Below, piece after piece: positions 1 through 10,122 of a stretch of 64,000 nucleotides of DNA. The notes beneath the pieces are model-generated. The model was not told where the DNA came from and did no database searches. It worked only from the letters and a program-made list of their open reading frames with translations. The position numbers and the translations under genes are program-made. Source of the stretch: Planctomycetaceae bacterium (GTDB lineage: Bacteria; Planctomycetota; Planctomycetia; Pirellulales; Pirellulaceae); the NCBI GenBank assembly GCA_027487485.1, contig JAIYDN010000018.1:186001-250000 (forward strand). The letters run 5' to 3'. Within the stretch, counting starts at the first letter, position 1. The number at the start of each line of letters is the position of its first letter.

Positions 1-566
1 GACGCTGAATCTTCGGCATCAAAAACACTACCATATTCCTTGGTTGCGCAATAACGAAGCAACAAATCCGAATACGAAATCAATTTCTTCGCGTTATCAT
101 CGCGAGCAACTTGATTCGCATGGAGCTCCGAATCATGCCGCACTTCTGAACGCAACATCAACCAGTCGATTTGATCGTCATACGGAAGTTTTGCAAAATC
201 GATCCCGTCTAGTTTCTGCCCCCAAGCCTCTAACATCTTGGTCTTGTATTCCATCCCAATAGGATCGATCGACAAGCGAAAACGATGCCCTAAAGTTTTT
301 TGGTCGGCCTGGTATTGCAATATGAGAGACGAAATTGCAACATCTTTATCGGATCCAGACCAAGTCGCTATCGAGGCATTCGAGCCATCAGCCACATTCC
401 CATTCGTGGGTCTCGATAAATTCGATGCATCGGCCTTCTTGACAGTTGGCTTAGTACCCTGAGCCTGACCTTCTGCCGGCAAGCTCATTGCGTAAAGTAG
501 TACCAGTACCTGCAAAGCCTTGAACGTGTATGTGCCTAAAATGGAAAGTGGATATGCTGGAATCAT
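1..566 (-). CDS. DUF885-type secreted protein, N-terminal part (C-terminus off window)
   Basis: An open minus-strand frame runs from an ATG at 566 off the left edge of the window with no stop, giving about 188 residues. The N-terminus looks like a signal peptide: hydrophobic ALQVLVLLYAMSLPA followed by EGQAQG. A longer in-frame start at 659 exists but would precede the signal peptide with about 30 residues. The mature part contains a GIDFAKLPYDDQIDWLMLR-like stretch, which resembles the start of DUF885 proteins (uncharacterised, distantly peptidase-like). The family call rests on this stretch only. It is divergent from the phosphatase gene at 828, and the 260 bases between them must hold both promoters. 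Confidence 0.55.
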   Translation of the reverse strand, partial: MIPAYPLSILGTYTFKALQVLVLLYAMSLPAEGQAQGTKPTVKKADASNLSRPTNGNVADGSNASIATWSGSDKDVAISSLILQYQADQKTLGHRFRLSIDPIGMEYKTKMLEAWGQKLDGIDFAKLPYDDQIDWLMLRSEVRHDSELHANQVARDDNAKKLISYSDLLLRYCATKEYGSVFDAEDSA

Positions 567-827
567 ATCTTCATGCAACCCGTCTAGCGTGAAAACCTCT
601 TGCTCGAATCTTGCACCCCAGTATACCAAGACGCCGTTTTGAGTGGCGGTGAACGTCATCTTTCCTAAAGCGACGCGTATTCTCGCTACAACCGAATTTT
701 CGAAATTGGCGTCTGCTCCCTCGGTTTTGCTCGCGTTTTTATCTACCTTGGCAAGAAGCTTGTTTACAATAGCGGATTCCAGGCTCAACGAACCCACTTT
801 CTCCCCTTCCCCACAACGATCCGAACT

Positions 828-1658
828 ATGCCTTTCCGTTTTGCAATCTTGGTGTTGGCAATTGCGAATAGTTTTTTTGCTGGTGCAACTCCCCTTCTTC
901 TTGCCCAAGAAAAATCATCGTCGGATCCCGCGAAGCCTACCGGGACTCTGCGGCGTGAATCGCCACCATTTCGCGGGTTGGATGGGACTCTGTTCATGCA
1001 ACAGTCCGCCGAATATCGAGCGTGTTGTATTCAGGCCTTTCGCTTAGCGACCCATCTTGCCATGGCCAAAAATCGGGAACGAAAAAAACCTGAACTTCCA
1101 GCTGCTGTCGTACTCGATCTGGATGAAACCGTTTTGGACAATGGTTGGTTCCAGTCGCAGCAAATTCGGGAGCAACTGGCGTTCGATGCCAACCGCTGGT
1201 CTCAATGGGAGCAGGAAGGAGCCGATCAAGTGCGTCTAATCCCTGGAGCGAAAAAATTTATCGAAGCTCTTCGGGCTGCGAACATCCAACCAGTCTATAT
1301 CACTAATCGGAACAACGATGCCCGGCAACAAACACTGAAGGCCTTAGACAGACTAGGAGTCGCCGTACCTGACGAGCAGCTTCTTTGCGCCGACATGTCA
1401 ACAGGCTCCAATAAAACTAGCCGCCGCGAGACGATTGAAGCCAAGTTCGATGTCTTGCTCTACGTAGGAGACAATCTTCGCGATTTTGACGAACGCTTCC
1501 GTTTTGGCGAATCAGGCACCACAGGAAGATTCAACACACTGGACGAGCTGGAAGACAAATTTGGGGTGGAGTGGGTTATACTTCCTAACCCTGCCTATGG
1601 CGAATGGACCAAAGCATTCCGCAATTCGCCCGCCGATGCAGACTTGTTATACAAGTAA
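828..1658 (+). CDS. HAD-superfamily class B / lipoprotein e(P4)-type acid phosphatase
   Basis: 276 residues. A signal peptide (residues 1-26, ending GATPLLLAQ) indicates export. The HAD nucleophile motif is VVLDLDETVLDN, with the first Asp as nucleophile and the second as acid/base. Later motifs are VYITNRNNDAR (motif II) and LLYVGDNLRDFDERF (motif III/IV). This matches the class B acid phosphatase / 5'-nucleotidase e(P4) family, which dephosphorylates nucleotides and other phosphomonoesters outside the cytoplasmic membrane. Unlike e(P4) itself there is no lipobox cysteine at the cleavage region, so it is probably soluble in the periplasm. Substrate is not determined by sequence. The ATG directly precedes the signal peptide. 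Confidence 0.85.
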   Translation: MPFRFAILVLAIANSFFAGATPLLLAQEKSSSDPAKPTGTLRRESPPFRGLDGTLFMQQSAEYRACCIQAFRLATHLAMAKNRERKKPELPAAVVLDLDETVLDNGWFQSQQIREQLAFDANRWSQWEQEGADQVRLIPGAKKFIEALRAANIQPVYITNRNNDARQQTLKALDRLGVAVPDEQLLCADMSTGSNKTSRRETIEAKFDVLLYVGDNLRDFDERFRFGESGTTGRFNTLDELEDKFGVEWVILPNPAYGEWTKAFRNSPADADLLYK

Positions 1659-1742
1659 ATCATCGACCAAGACCAACCTCGGCCCGTCACATTAAAACAC
1701 TTTCTTCATTCCCTTTTACCGATCGAGCGAAGTTGCAATTTT

Positions 1743-3098
1743 ATGACTCAACGAACCCATACCAATCGACGTGATTTTCTAAAACAATCTGCTCTTGCTG
1801 GTTGCATGGCACCTTTGGTCGCACCCCTCGCCACCACGCAAGCTCGTAGCTTTCGAGCCAACGACAAACTGCGACTGGCCAGTATCGGTGTTGGAGGAAT
1901 GGGTGCGTCCGACTTGGCTTCGTTGAGCTCCCACGCTAAGGTCGAGGTGGTTGCGCTCTGCGACGTGGACAGCAACAACTTAGCAGCAGCCGCAGAAAGG
2001 CATCCCAATGCGAAGCTTTTTGCTGACTTTCGAAAAATGTTCGATGCGATGTCCAACGAGATCGACGCAGTCAATGTTGCAACACCCGATCATACACATG
2101 CTTCTGCAGCCATGACGGCCATGAATGAGAACAAACCTGTCTATTGCCAAAAACCCTTGACGCATGATGTTTTTGAATCCCGCATGCTGAGCCTCAAGGC
2201 ACAGAAGACCAAACTGGTGACTCAGATGGGAACACAGATCCATTCCGCAAGTCCCTATCGAACTGCAGTCGAGCTAATCCAAAGTGGCAAGATCGGCAAA
2301 GTCAAGGAAGTGCATTCCTGGAGCAACAAAACATGGGGCTACGAAGGACCAGCACCCGTCGAAGCTCCCGTGCCATCACACGTGGACTGGGACCTATGGC
2401 TTGGTACGGCAGCGTTTCGACCGTTCGCCGAAGGTCAGTACCATCCAGGAAACTGGCGACGCTGGTACGATTTTGGATGCGGCACCATGGGGGACATGGC
2501 CATCCATATCCTAGACCCTGTATTCACCGCTTTGAAATTAGGAAATCCACGACGGGTCGTTTCTTCTAGCGATGCGCCACCTTCTCAATCGTATGGACTC
2601 AAAAATCAAACGAGGTTCGCTTTCGATGCGTCCCCCTTCACCACGCCAAACTTCCTTTTGACTTGGAACGATGGTGGTTCGATGCCTGACACTAGCGCCT
2701 GGCCAACCCGGGTTCGCGAAGACAAGCCTGAACCACTTCCTGACCAAGGCTCGATGTTTGTTGGTGAGAAGGGGTACGTTTTGCTTCCTCACATCGCGAT
2801 GCCAATCTTGCTTCCTGAAGGAGATTTTTCTGACACCAAAGTAGAAGCTGCTCCAGACGGGAATCATTACCATTTGTGGGTCGATGCTTGCCTTGGAGGT
2901 GCCCCAACCACGGCTCACTTTGGTTACGCTGGCCCGTTAACGGAAGCGGTTCTCCTTGGGGTTCTCGCCAATCGATTCCCCAAACAAGAACTCGTTTGGA
3001 ACTCAACCGGCATGACCATTGAAAATCATCCAGCAGCCCAAGCATTGATTCGGCGCACCTACCGATCCGGCTTTGAAGTCGACGGCCTAAGCAGCTAA
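1743..3098 (+). CDS. Gfo/Idh/MocA-family oxidoreductase with Tat signal
   Basis: 451 residues. The N-terminus carries a twin-arginine motif (NRRDFLKQS) followed by a hydrophobic stretch, so it is probably exported folded with its NAD(P) bound. The Rossmann start is LRLASIGVGGMGASDL (G-x-G-x-x-G type) and the family motif EKP appears as YCQKPLTHDV (Lys-Pro). Planctomycetes encode many such secreted paralogues, generally assumed to act on sugars or cyclitols; the substrate here is unknown. It follows the phosphatase by 84 bases on the same strand and is convergent with the GT4 gene. Family assignment is firm, function is not. Confidence 0.88.
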   Translation: MTQRTHTNRRDFLKQSALAGCMAPLVAPLATTQARSFRANDKLRLASIGVGGMGASDLASLSSHAKVEVVALCDVDSNNLAAAAERHPNAKLFADFRKMFDAMSNEIDAVNVATPDHTHASAAMTAMNENKPVYCQKPLTHDVFESRMLSLKAQKTKLVTQMGTQIHSASPYRTAVELIQSGKIGKVKEVHSWSNKTWGYEGPAPVEAPVPSHVDWDLWLGTAAFRPFAEGQYHPGNWRRWYDFGCGTMGDMAIHILDPVFTALKLGNPRRVVSSSDAPPSQSYGLKNQTRFAFDASPFTTPNFLLTWNDGGSMPDTSAWPTRVREDKPEPLPDQGSMFVGEKGYVLLPHIAMPILLPEGDFSDTKVEAAPDGNHYHLWVDACLGGAPTTAHFGYAGPLTEAVLLGVLANRFPKQELVWNSTGMTIENHPAAQALIRRTYRSGFEVDGLSS

Positions 3099-3115
3099 TC
3101 GAATTGAGAAGCTCG

Positions 3116-4180
3116 TCAGGCCGAAAGTGCCATTTCATATAATCGAATGACTCGTTCGCGAACAACGGACGGGGCACACATGGTGTTCACTCGGTCATGT
3201 GCGGATTTACCGTACATGGCCACGAGCTCAGGCGAATCTCGCAAATCTTGAATTGCCGAGGCTAACGCTTGATGATCCTCGGACGGGAAGACAACCCCAT
3301 CTATTTTGTCACGGACAATTTCTTTCATCCCACCGGCATCACTTACAACCGGACAAACAACTTGCCCCATCGCCTCCAACAAAGCCCGACATAAGCCTTC
3401 CTTCCGAGATGGCATCACAAACAAATCCATCGCTGGCATAAACGAAGAACCGTTTTGAACATAACCCAACCAACGGACACGGTCTCGAATTCGTTCATCT
3501 TTGCGAAGCCTTTCCACTTCGGGATCCTCAAGATTTCCAACCATAACGGCATACAAATTGGGGATCCCGTTACATTCCATCATGGCTCGAAGCAGGATAT
3601 CGATCCCCTTCACGGGGCGTATCGTAGCGACCGTCCCAACCACAAATGCATCCACTGGGACATTCAGTTTTCGACGAATTTCTTCACGTGATAAAGTCGG
3701 ATCGGGAACGGACACGCAATTGTAAATGACGTGGCAAAGATTTTCTCGAATGCCCGCTTCCAGCAAGGCAGCCTTCACCGCATCCGATTCACAAGCATGC
3801 AGAGCGACATAACGCGAAAGGTAAGTAAACCAGTTCGATGGATCTCGCCACGAAGGAGGTCTGGTGATCCCATAGAACGAGACGATTTTCGGCTTCCGAC
3901 GCATCCCCATCGTTGCTAATACCGTTTGAGCGAGCGACCTTGGTTCGAAAGCATGCACCACGTCGGGGGAAAACTCATGAATGGCGTTTCGCAACTGCCG
4001 AATGGTCGGCAGGTCAAATTTGCATCGGCACGGCAGAAACTGAAAAACAGCATTGCCAACGTTGTCGCTTAGTGGGTTCGTTCTGCCAGCGACCAACAGC
4101 TTAAAACTGGAATTTTGCTCCGCTGTTCGTTGAAGCTCCCGAGCAAGCTCGTCTGGACCATGGATGATCAGCAGGCGCAT
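3116..4180 (-). CDS. Glycosyltransferase family 4 (GT-B fold)
   Basis: 354 residues, typical for a GT4 enzyme. The N-terminal half carries SPDVVHAFEPRSLAQTV, the usual acceptor-domain D-V-V-H-x-H-like site. The C-terminal donor domain has VVGTVATIRPVKGIDILLRAM, then FVMPSRKEGLCRALLEAMG, the E-x7-E nucleotide-sugar motif. It should transfer a sugar from a nucleotide donor to an envelope or exopolysaccharide acceptor; donor and acceptor are unknown. No membrane segment is evident. It lies 21 bases downstream of the hydrolase gene on the same strand, so the two are probably cotranscribed. ATG at 4180. Confidence 0.85.
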   Translation of the reverse strand: MRLLIIHGPDELARELQRTAEQNSSFKLLVAGRTNPLSDNVGNAVFQFLPCRCKFDLPTIRQLRNAIHEFSPDVVHAFEPRSLAQTVLATMGMRRKPKIVSFYGITRPPSWRDPSNWFTYLSRYVALHACESDAVKAALLEAGIRENLCHVIYNCVSVPDPTLSREEIRRKLNVPVDAFVVGTVATIRPVKGIDILLRAMMECNGIPNLYAVMVGNLEDPEVERLRKDERIRDRVRWLGYVQNGSSFMPAMDLFVMPSRKEGLCRALLEAMGQVVCPVVSDAGGMKEIVRDKIDGVVFPSEDHQALASAIQDLRDSPELVAMYGKSAHDRVNTMCAPSVVRERVIRLYEMALSA

Positions 4181-4201
4181 CGAGTTCTATCGGCTTTCCA
4201 T

Positions 4202-5044
4202 TTAATTGGATCCGAACTCAATGCTTTCGCAATCCGCCGAAACTTCGGGCTGCAATTCGATACTCGTTCCAGTAACGATTCCCATGAGAAAGCGGTTCGC
4301 AACATCGAGCATGCTTCCATGAAGCTCGTCCGCTTGGTTAGCACCGTAGCAACTAGCGTTTGCCGAGTTCCCGCAGTCGCATTGGCATCGATTTTGAACG
4401 AAACGAAAGTTAAGTCCGGCTTGAAAAGCAATTTTGACGGCTCGTGCCATCTCGTCATGCGAACAAACCGTTGAGCCTTCGCATTGAGAGAACAACACCT
4501 CAAGATTCCGAGCTTTCTTCCAATTCGAAAGAGCCCTTGCAGTACGCGGAAATGCTCCTGACAAAGACACAACTCCAGCCACTTGTTCAGGATACTTCAG
4601 CCCAATCCACTGAGCCATCGTCGCGCCACCACCAAAGCCAGCCAAAAAAATACGGTCAGGATGTATCGAAAGCGAACTCATCGCGGCTTGGACACTTTCC
4701 CAGACTAAATCTTCAGCCGCCGCACAGTCCGTTAGGGTTTTGCCCCATTGAAATCGACGTTCAGCCCCTCGAGCCTTCACGTTCCCTCTGGGTGCGATCG
4801 CGACATAATTCTGAGTACTAAGCGATTCCATAACACCGTCCAACTCCATTTCCGAGCTGGAATCACTGTGAAGCCAAACGACTAATGGATAGGCATATCC
4901 CGGTTCGTACGATCGTGGAACAAACAGTCGATGAGGGAAATTGAGTTGAGTATTGGGTGATTCAGAAAGAATTCGATCTCGAGAGATCTGCGAAGCTTCA
5001 TAGCGTTGTTGAAGCGATTCTTGGAGCATCGAAAGGCGACTCAT
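4202..5044 (-). CDS. Esterase/phospholipase-like alpha/beta-hydrolase, catalytic residues apparently missing
   Basis: 280 residues from the ATG at 5044 (MSRLSML). The open frame continues upstream to 5254, but that part translates the 15-bp tandem repeat and is not credible protein. The fold is recognisable from PLVVWLHSDSSS (oxyanion strand) and IHPDRIFLAGFGGGATMA followed by AGVVSLSGAFP, as in phospholipase/carboxylesterase and PHB-depolymerase-like hydrolases. The nucleophile elbow normally reads G-F-S-x-G; here it is G-F-G-G-G, so the serine is replaced by glycine. The usual H-G-x-x-D region reads LFSQCEGSTV, so the Asp also seems absent. The C-terminal part is Cys-rich (CQCDCGNSANASCYG). 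It is probably a non-catalytic homologue, or uses other chemistry. Confidence 0.75.
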   Translation of the reverse strand: MSRLSMLQESLQQRYEASQISRDRILSESPNTQLNFPHRLFVPRSYEPGYAYPLVVWLHSDSSSEMELDGVMESLSTQNYVAIAPRGNVKARGAERRFQWGKTLTDCAAAEDLVWESVQAAMSSLSIHPDRIFLAGFGGGATMAQWIGLKYPEQVAGVVSLSGAFPRTARALSNWKKARNLEVLFSQCEGSTVCSHDEMARAVKIAFQAGLNFRFVQNRCQCDCGNSANASCYGANQADELHGSMLDVANRFLMGIVTGTSIELQPEVSADCESIEFGSN

Positions 5045-5200
5045 GCAATAGTTCCTAGTTTCCAAGCGACTGTACGGATGAGATGTTTTTGCCAGGAGCA
5101 ACGCGAAGAAAACACGTTGTATTAGGCAGGTCCATAGGGCGTCAATGGCGCAAATAATAATAATTTGACAATGCAAATTGCTAGCGTTTGGCAATCCGCC

Positions 5201-5260
5201 AGTCGGCACTGCGTCAGTCGGCACTGCGTCAGTCGGCACTGCGTAAGTCGGCACTGCGGG
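5201..5260. repeat. Four tandem copies of a 15-bp unit
   Basis: The unit AGTCGGCACTGCGTC is repeated four times head to tail. The third and fourth copies differ only at their last bases (GCGTA, GCGGG). It lies in the 258-base space between the hydrolase start (5044) and the end of mdh (5303). Because 15 is a multiple of 3, all frames stay open through it, which explains spurious open frames across it. No function is visible. Confidence 0.9.
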
Positions 5261-5302
5261 TGGTCGTGGAAAGTCACAACCACCCCGTGAACGAAATCAG
5301 GG

Positions 5303-6817
<1,515 letters not shown>

Positions 6818-7903
6818 ATGTCACGTTTGCGAAGCACTCGGTCGGCGTTTACGCTTGTTGAGCTTTTGGTAGTCATCGCCATCATCGGGATTTTGGTTGG
6901 GCTTTTGTTGCCAGCGGTTCAAGCTGCTCGTGAAGCCGCTCGGCGAATGCAGTGTGGAAACAATGTTCGCCAAATTGGTTTGGCGCTCTACAACTTCGAA
7001 TCAGCCCGTCGAAAACTACCACCTTCAAGCATTCAGTTCTTTGGAACGGGTGCAGCTCCCGCCAACGCTGCAACTGAGCTACAAGAATTCATCAAGGTCG
7101 GAACAACGGGTGCACTTTCTTCGGACTATGCCCAGCAATGTTTTTTGACAACGGTTCTTGCTCAGCTGGAACAGACCAATGTTCTGCAGGCTGGAACCGG
7201 CTACGATATTCGTCGCGATTGGCATGACCCATTGAATCGGCCTGCTGCTTCTTCTCGAATTCCAACCTATCTCTGCCCGTCCAGCCCTGCGGTAGAACGT
7301 GTTTTCGACACTACTCGGCTTCCATCGGGACATATTGCACGAGTCGGTGGGGATTGGCGTCCCGGGCTGTCGGACTATATGGCAGTGAATCGCGCTAACA
7401 ATCGCACCGTGGCCTGGAACAATATCACCAATTCCAACCCACCCTTCCCCGGCGCTGACTCTGTTCGAGCAGTACTTTCTTCCAACGCTTACACCCGATT
7501 GGCTGCCATTACGGATGGTCTCAGCAACACGATTATGATTGCGGAAGCGGCAGGCCGCCCAAGCCGATATGTTCGAAATCAAATGATTTCCGATTACGCA
7601 GTTTTCGGTAGCGGTATCGATATCAATGGCGTTTGGGCTCACTCTGGAAATGACATCGCTGTCGATGGTTCGAACATGACCGTTGTAGGGGGCATTCCAA
7701 CCGCCAGCAATATCTCAACCACGCTCGGACAAACCTGCTCCATCAATTGCACCAACCAAGGGGAAATTTACGCTTTCCATACCGGAGGCGCTCAAGTGGT
7801 GCTTGGCGATTCGTCCACACAGTTTTTGTCCGCCACCATCGACCTACGTGTTCTTCAACTATTGTGCTCGCGAGCTGACGGAACTCCTGTCAGCTTTGAA
7901 TAA
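6818..7903 (+). CDS. DUF1559 domain protein with type IV pilin-like N-terminus
   Basis: 361 residues. The N-terminus is a textbook class III/IV prepilin segment ([34 protein letters not shown]), cleaved by prepilin peptidase before Phe. The body is the DUF1559 / SBP_bac_10-type domain that is massively expanded in planctomycetes; its exact function is unknown but a pseudopilin-like surface or secretion role is usual inference. The C-terminal H-x9-D-G signature is altered: after [12 protein letters not shown] the usual D-G-S reads D-S-S. It stands alone, followed by a good terminator. Confidence 0.92.
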   Translation: MSRLRSTRSAFTLVELLVVIAIIGILVGLLLPAVQAAREAARRMQCGNNVRQIGLALYNFESARRKLPPSSIQFFGTGAAPANAATELQEFIKVGTTGALSSDYAQQCFLTTVLAQLEQTNVLQAGTGYDIRRDWHDPLNRPAASSRIPTYLCPSSPAVERVFDTTRLPSGHIARVGGDWRPGLSDYMAVNRANNRTVAWNNITNSNPPFPGADSVRAVLSSNAYTRLAAITDGLSNTIMIAEAAGRPSRYVRNQMISDYAVFGSGIDINGVWAHSGNDIAVDGSNMTVVGGIPTASNISTTLGQTCSINCTNQGEIYAFHTGGAQVVLGDSSTQFLSATIDLRVLQLLCSRADGTPVSFE

Positions 7904-7936
7904 TCACATAGCTATTGCATTGCCGAATACGTCTTC

Positions 7937-7975
7937 AAAAGCCCGTGCGTCCTACCTGCGACACACGGGCTTTTT
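7937..7975 (+). terminator. Rho-independent terminator after the DUF1559 gene
   Basis: An 11-bp perfect stem (AAAAGCCCGTG / CACGGGCTTTT) with a 15-base loop is followed by a short T run, 34 bases after the stop codon. Confidence 0.85.
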
Positions 7976-8234
7976 CTATGAAAAAGCCTCCAAATACCGC
8001 ACTCATCCAAGCAATTGAAGACATCTTCACCCGTGATTGAATTGGATGCTTTGCCAATTGCTGCATCCAAATTTTTGCCCTCACCCAATTGGTTCGCGGT
8101 CGACAGGTTTTCCACCGACTTGACACCGTTGCAATTGGGATGGCAAGTATTTTTTGCACGACGGTTTCATACGGTCTTTACCGCATCTTCATCATTCGAA
8201 AAGTTTTTCTGAAGTCCCAAAACCATTTTGTAGT

Positions 8235-8262
8235 TTGACGCGAGAGCTAGCATTCCTAGAAT
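8235..8262 (+). promoter_or_regulatory. Candidate sigma-70-type promoter of dnaA
   Basis: TTGACG (8235-8240), a 16-base spacer, and TAGAAT (8257-8262) match the -35/-10 consensus at five of six positions each. It would start transcripts about 185 bases before the dnaA start codon. A DnaA-box-like nonamer overlaps the -10 element, consistent with autoregulation, but this is inference. Confidence 0.45.
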
Positions 8263-8403
8263 CCACACCTGTCGGACGCAATTTGGTGTTGCACGAAACG
8301 ATCGTTGGATTGGGCATTAGGCCATCAATCCGTCGATGTGAGTGCAACCGAGACAGCCGTTACGATCGACGTCAGGCAGGATGGTTCCTGTTTGAAAAGG
8401 AAA

Positions 8404-8431
8404 CCGCGGCAAAACCTCTGTTTTGCTGCGG
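8404..8431 (+). promoter_or_regulatory. Strong 12-bp hairpin in the dnaA leader
   Basis: CCGCGGCAAAAC and GTTTTGCTGCGG pair along 12 positions with one G-T wobble and a CTCT loop. No T-run follows, so it is not a plain terminator. It ends 24 bases before the dnaA ATG and 13 bases before the AGGAG ribosome binding site, so it could act on translation or mRNA stability. Confidence 0.6.
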
Positions 8432-8455
8432 ACTCGCATGGTTCAGGAGTTTGCG

Positions 8456-10105
8456 ATGAAAATAGCGCACGACGTTGCTATGATCGAAAGTTCGATTGCC
8501 GATTTGGCAAAAAGCAGGCTCAGGCAGCGAATTGGCAAAGATCGCATGGATCTTTGGTTCGGAGGTGATGCCAAATGGACCGCGATAGGTCATAATCTAA
8601 TCGGAATTGAAGTCGCTAGTTCTTTCGTAGCGGACTGCGTGTCCAAAATGTTCCGGGACGATTTGCAGGCTGTGATTCTCGAAACAGCGGGCCCAGACTT
8701 CGGATTCCAAATTACGGTTGCATCGGACCATCTCGAGGTCTTGGCAAACGATCCAATCAAGGTAGATGCCTCCCCGTTGCAAGCATCAGCCGACGCGCCT
8801 CACCAGTCGAATGTGAATCCAAACGTGTTAGCAGCTCATTCCTCATCGAACCCCCAAGCCATGAAGACGGATGCAACGCGTTCGTCGGCAGCTGGCCGAA
8901 GCTCGCATGAGTTGGATTCAGCCGGCCCGTTTCGCGTCGTTCGCCCAGGAGGCCCCTTTAGCCCAACCGAGGACGACTCTACGACCTCGTCGGATTCGTC
9001 GTCGCTGCGTTCGGAACACGAGAACACACCGACAGACGTCCATGTCGATCGATTGGTAGAAATTCGACGCGAAAATGAACGGCGATGGGACGAGTTCATC
9101 CCTGGGGATCATAACAAGCTTGCTTACACCGCGGCCCAAATGGTCATCGAACGTCCTGGTCAGATCAGCCCGTTGCTCATTCACGGACCAAGCGGAACCG
9201 GCAAGTCGCACCTTGCACTAGCACTCGCTCACAAGTTGCGTATGACTCACCGGATGAGACGTGTGCTGGTTTTGACGGCCGAGCAGTTCACTATCGAGTA
9301 TACCGAGAGTGCTCGCGGCGGCGGCTTCGCTAACTTTCGTCGCAAGTACCGCGATGTGGAAGCCATTGTGATCGATGACATCCAGTTCTGCTTAGGAAAG
9401 CTCGGTACCTTGGTCGAGCTTCGCAACACCATCGATATGTTGCTGCGAGAGAAACGGCAGATCGTTTTGGTTGCTGACCGCGGCCTGAATGAACTCTCGG
9501 GACTTGGTGCCGATCTATACGCTCGCTTGTCTGGCGGGATGGCCTGCAGCATCGACCCCTTGGACACCACCACTCGCGGAAACGTGCTTCGCCGGATGAG
9601 CTCCAAGCTTGGGCTATCCCTTGCCGAATCTACCATCCGCTCCCTTGCCCTTCAATGCAGCGGGGACGCACGTGTCCTACAAGGTATCTCGCATCGACTA
9701 GCAGCCCAACACCGTATTCTCGGTCGCGAACTATCGGAAGAAGAAGCGGTTCGATGCTGCTTGGATTTGATCCGTGCCAGCCAACCCGTCGTGAGACTCA
9801 CAGATATCGAAAAAGTAGTTTGCGAAGCCTTTGGGCTCGAAGAGAAAATGCTTCGCGAGAAAAGTAAGTGCCAAAGCATCAGTCAGCCAAGAATGTTAGC
9901 GATGTTCTTAGCGCGAAAGTACACGCGAACCGCCCTCTCCGAGATCGGGGAATACTTCGGTAATCGTCAGCATTCCACCGTTATCTCCGCTCAGAAAAAA
10001 GTGGAGCAATGGCTGGAAACCGACGGTCTGATTGGATGCGGTCGCGGGCAAATCGGCGTTCGAGATATCCTCAAAAACCTTGAAGCTACTCTTCAAGTTG
10101 GCTAA
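8456..10105 (+). CDS. dnaA: Chromosomal replication initiator DnaA
   Basis: 549 residues from the ATG at 8456, preceded by AGGAG at 8445-8449; an upstream in-frame start at 8423 lacks such a site. Domain I covers about residues 1-90, then a long Ser/Asp-rich linker (about 105-200). The AAA+ core has Walker A GPSGTGKS near residue 244 and Walker B AIVIDDIQF near 303. Domain IV carries the box-binding helix-turn-helix, with signature GNRQHSTV near 501 where most DnaA proteins read GGRDHTTV. It binds DnaA boxes and opens oriC. No dnaN or recF neighbour is present, so it is not in the classic dnaA-dnaN cluster. Confidence 0.93.
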   Translation: MKIAHDVAMIESSIADLAKSRLRQRIGKDRMDLWFGGDAKWTAIGHNLIGIEVASSFVADCVSKMFRDDLQAVILETAGPDFGFQITVASDHLEVLANDPIKVDASPLQASADAPHQSNVNPNVLAAHSSSNPQAMKTDATRSSAAGRSSHELDSAGPFRVVRPGGPFSPTEDDSTTSSDSSSLRSEHENTPTDVHVDRLVEIRRENERRWDEFIPGDHNKLAYTAAQMVIERPGQISPLLIHGPSGTGKSHLALALAHKLRMTHRMRRVLVLTAEQFTIEYTESARGGGFANFRRKYRDVEAIVIDDIQFCLGKLGTLVELRNTIDMLLREKRQIVLVADRGLNELSGLGADLYARLSGGMACSIDPLDTTTRGNVLRRMSSKLGLSLAESTIRSLALQCSGDARVLQGISHRLAAQHRILGRELSEEEAVRCCLDLIRASQPVVRLTDIEKVVCEAFGLEEKMLREKSKCQSISQPRMLAMFLARKYTRTALSEIGEYFGNRQHSTVISAQKKVEQWLETDGLIGCGRGQIGVRDILKNLEATLQVG

Positions 10106-10122
10106 GCTGGAATTGCTCTCGC

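Larger units (their letters stand above)
7976..8455. other. dnaA upstream region
   Basis: 480 bases without a credible gene. It contains a near-consensus promoter (8235-8262), DnaA-box-like nonamers with 7/9 matches to TTATCCACA at 8108-8116 (TTTTCCACC) and 8259-8267 (GAATCCACA), an inverted repeat TTGGATGC / GCATCCAA near 8043-8070, and a strong hairpin at 8404-8431. This could be a regulatory region or part of an origin, but the box density is too low to call oriC. Confidence 0.4.
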
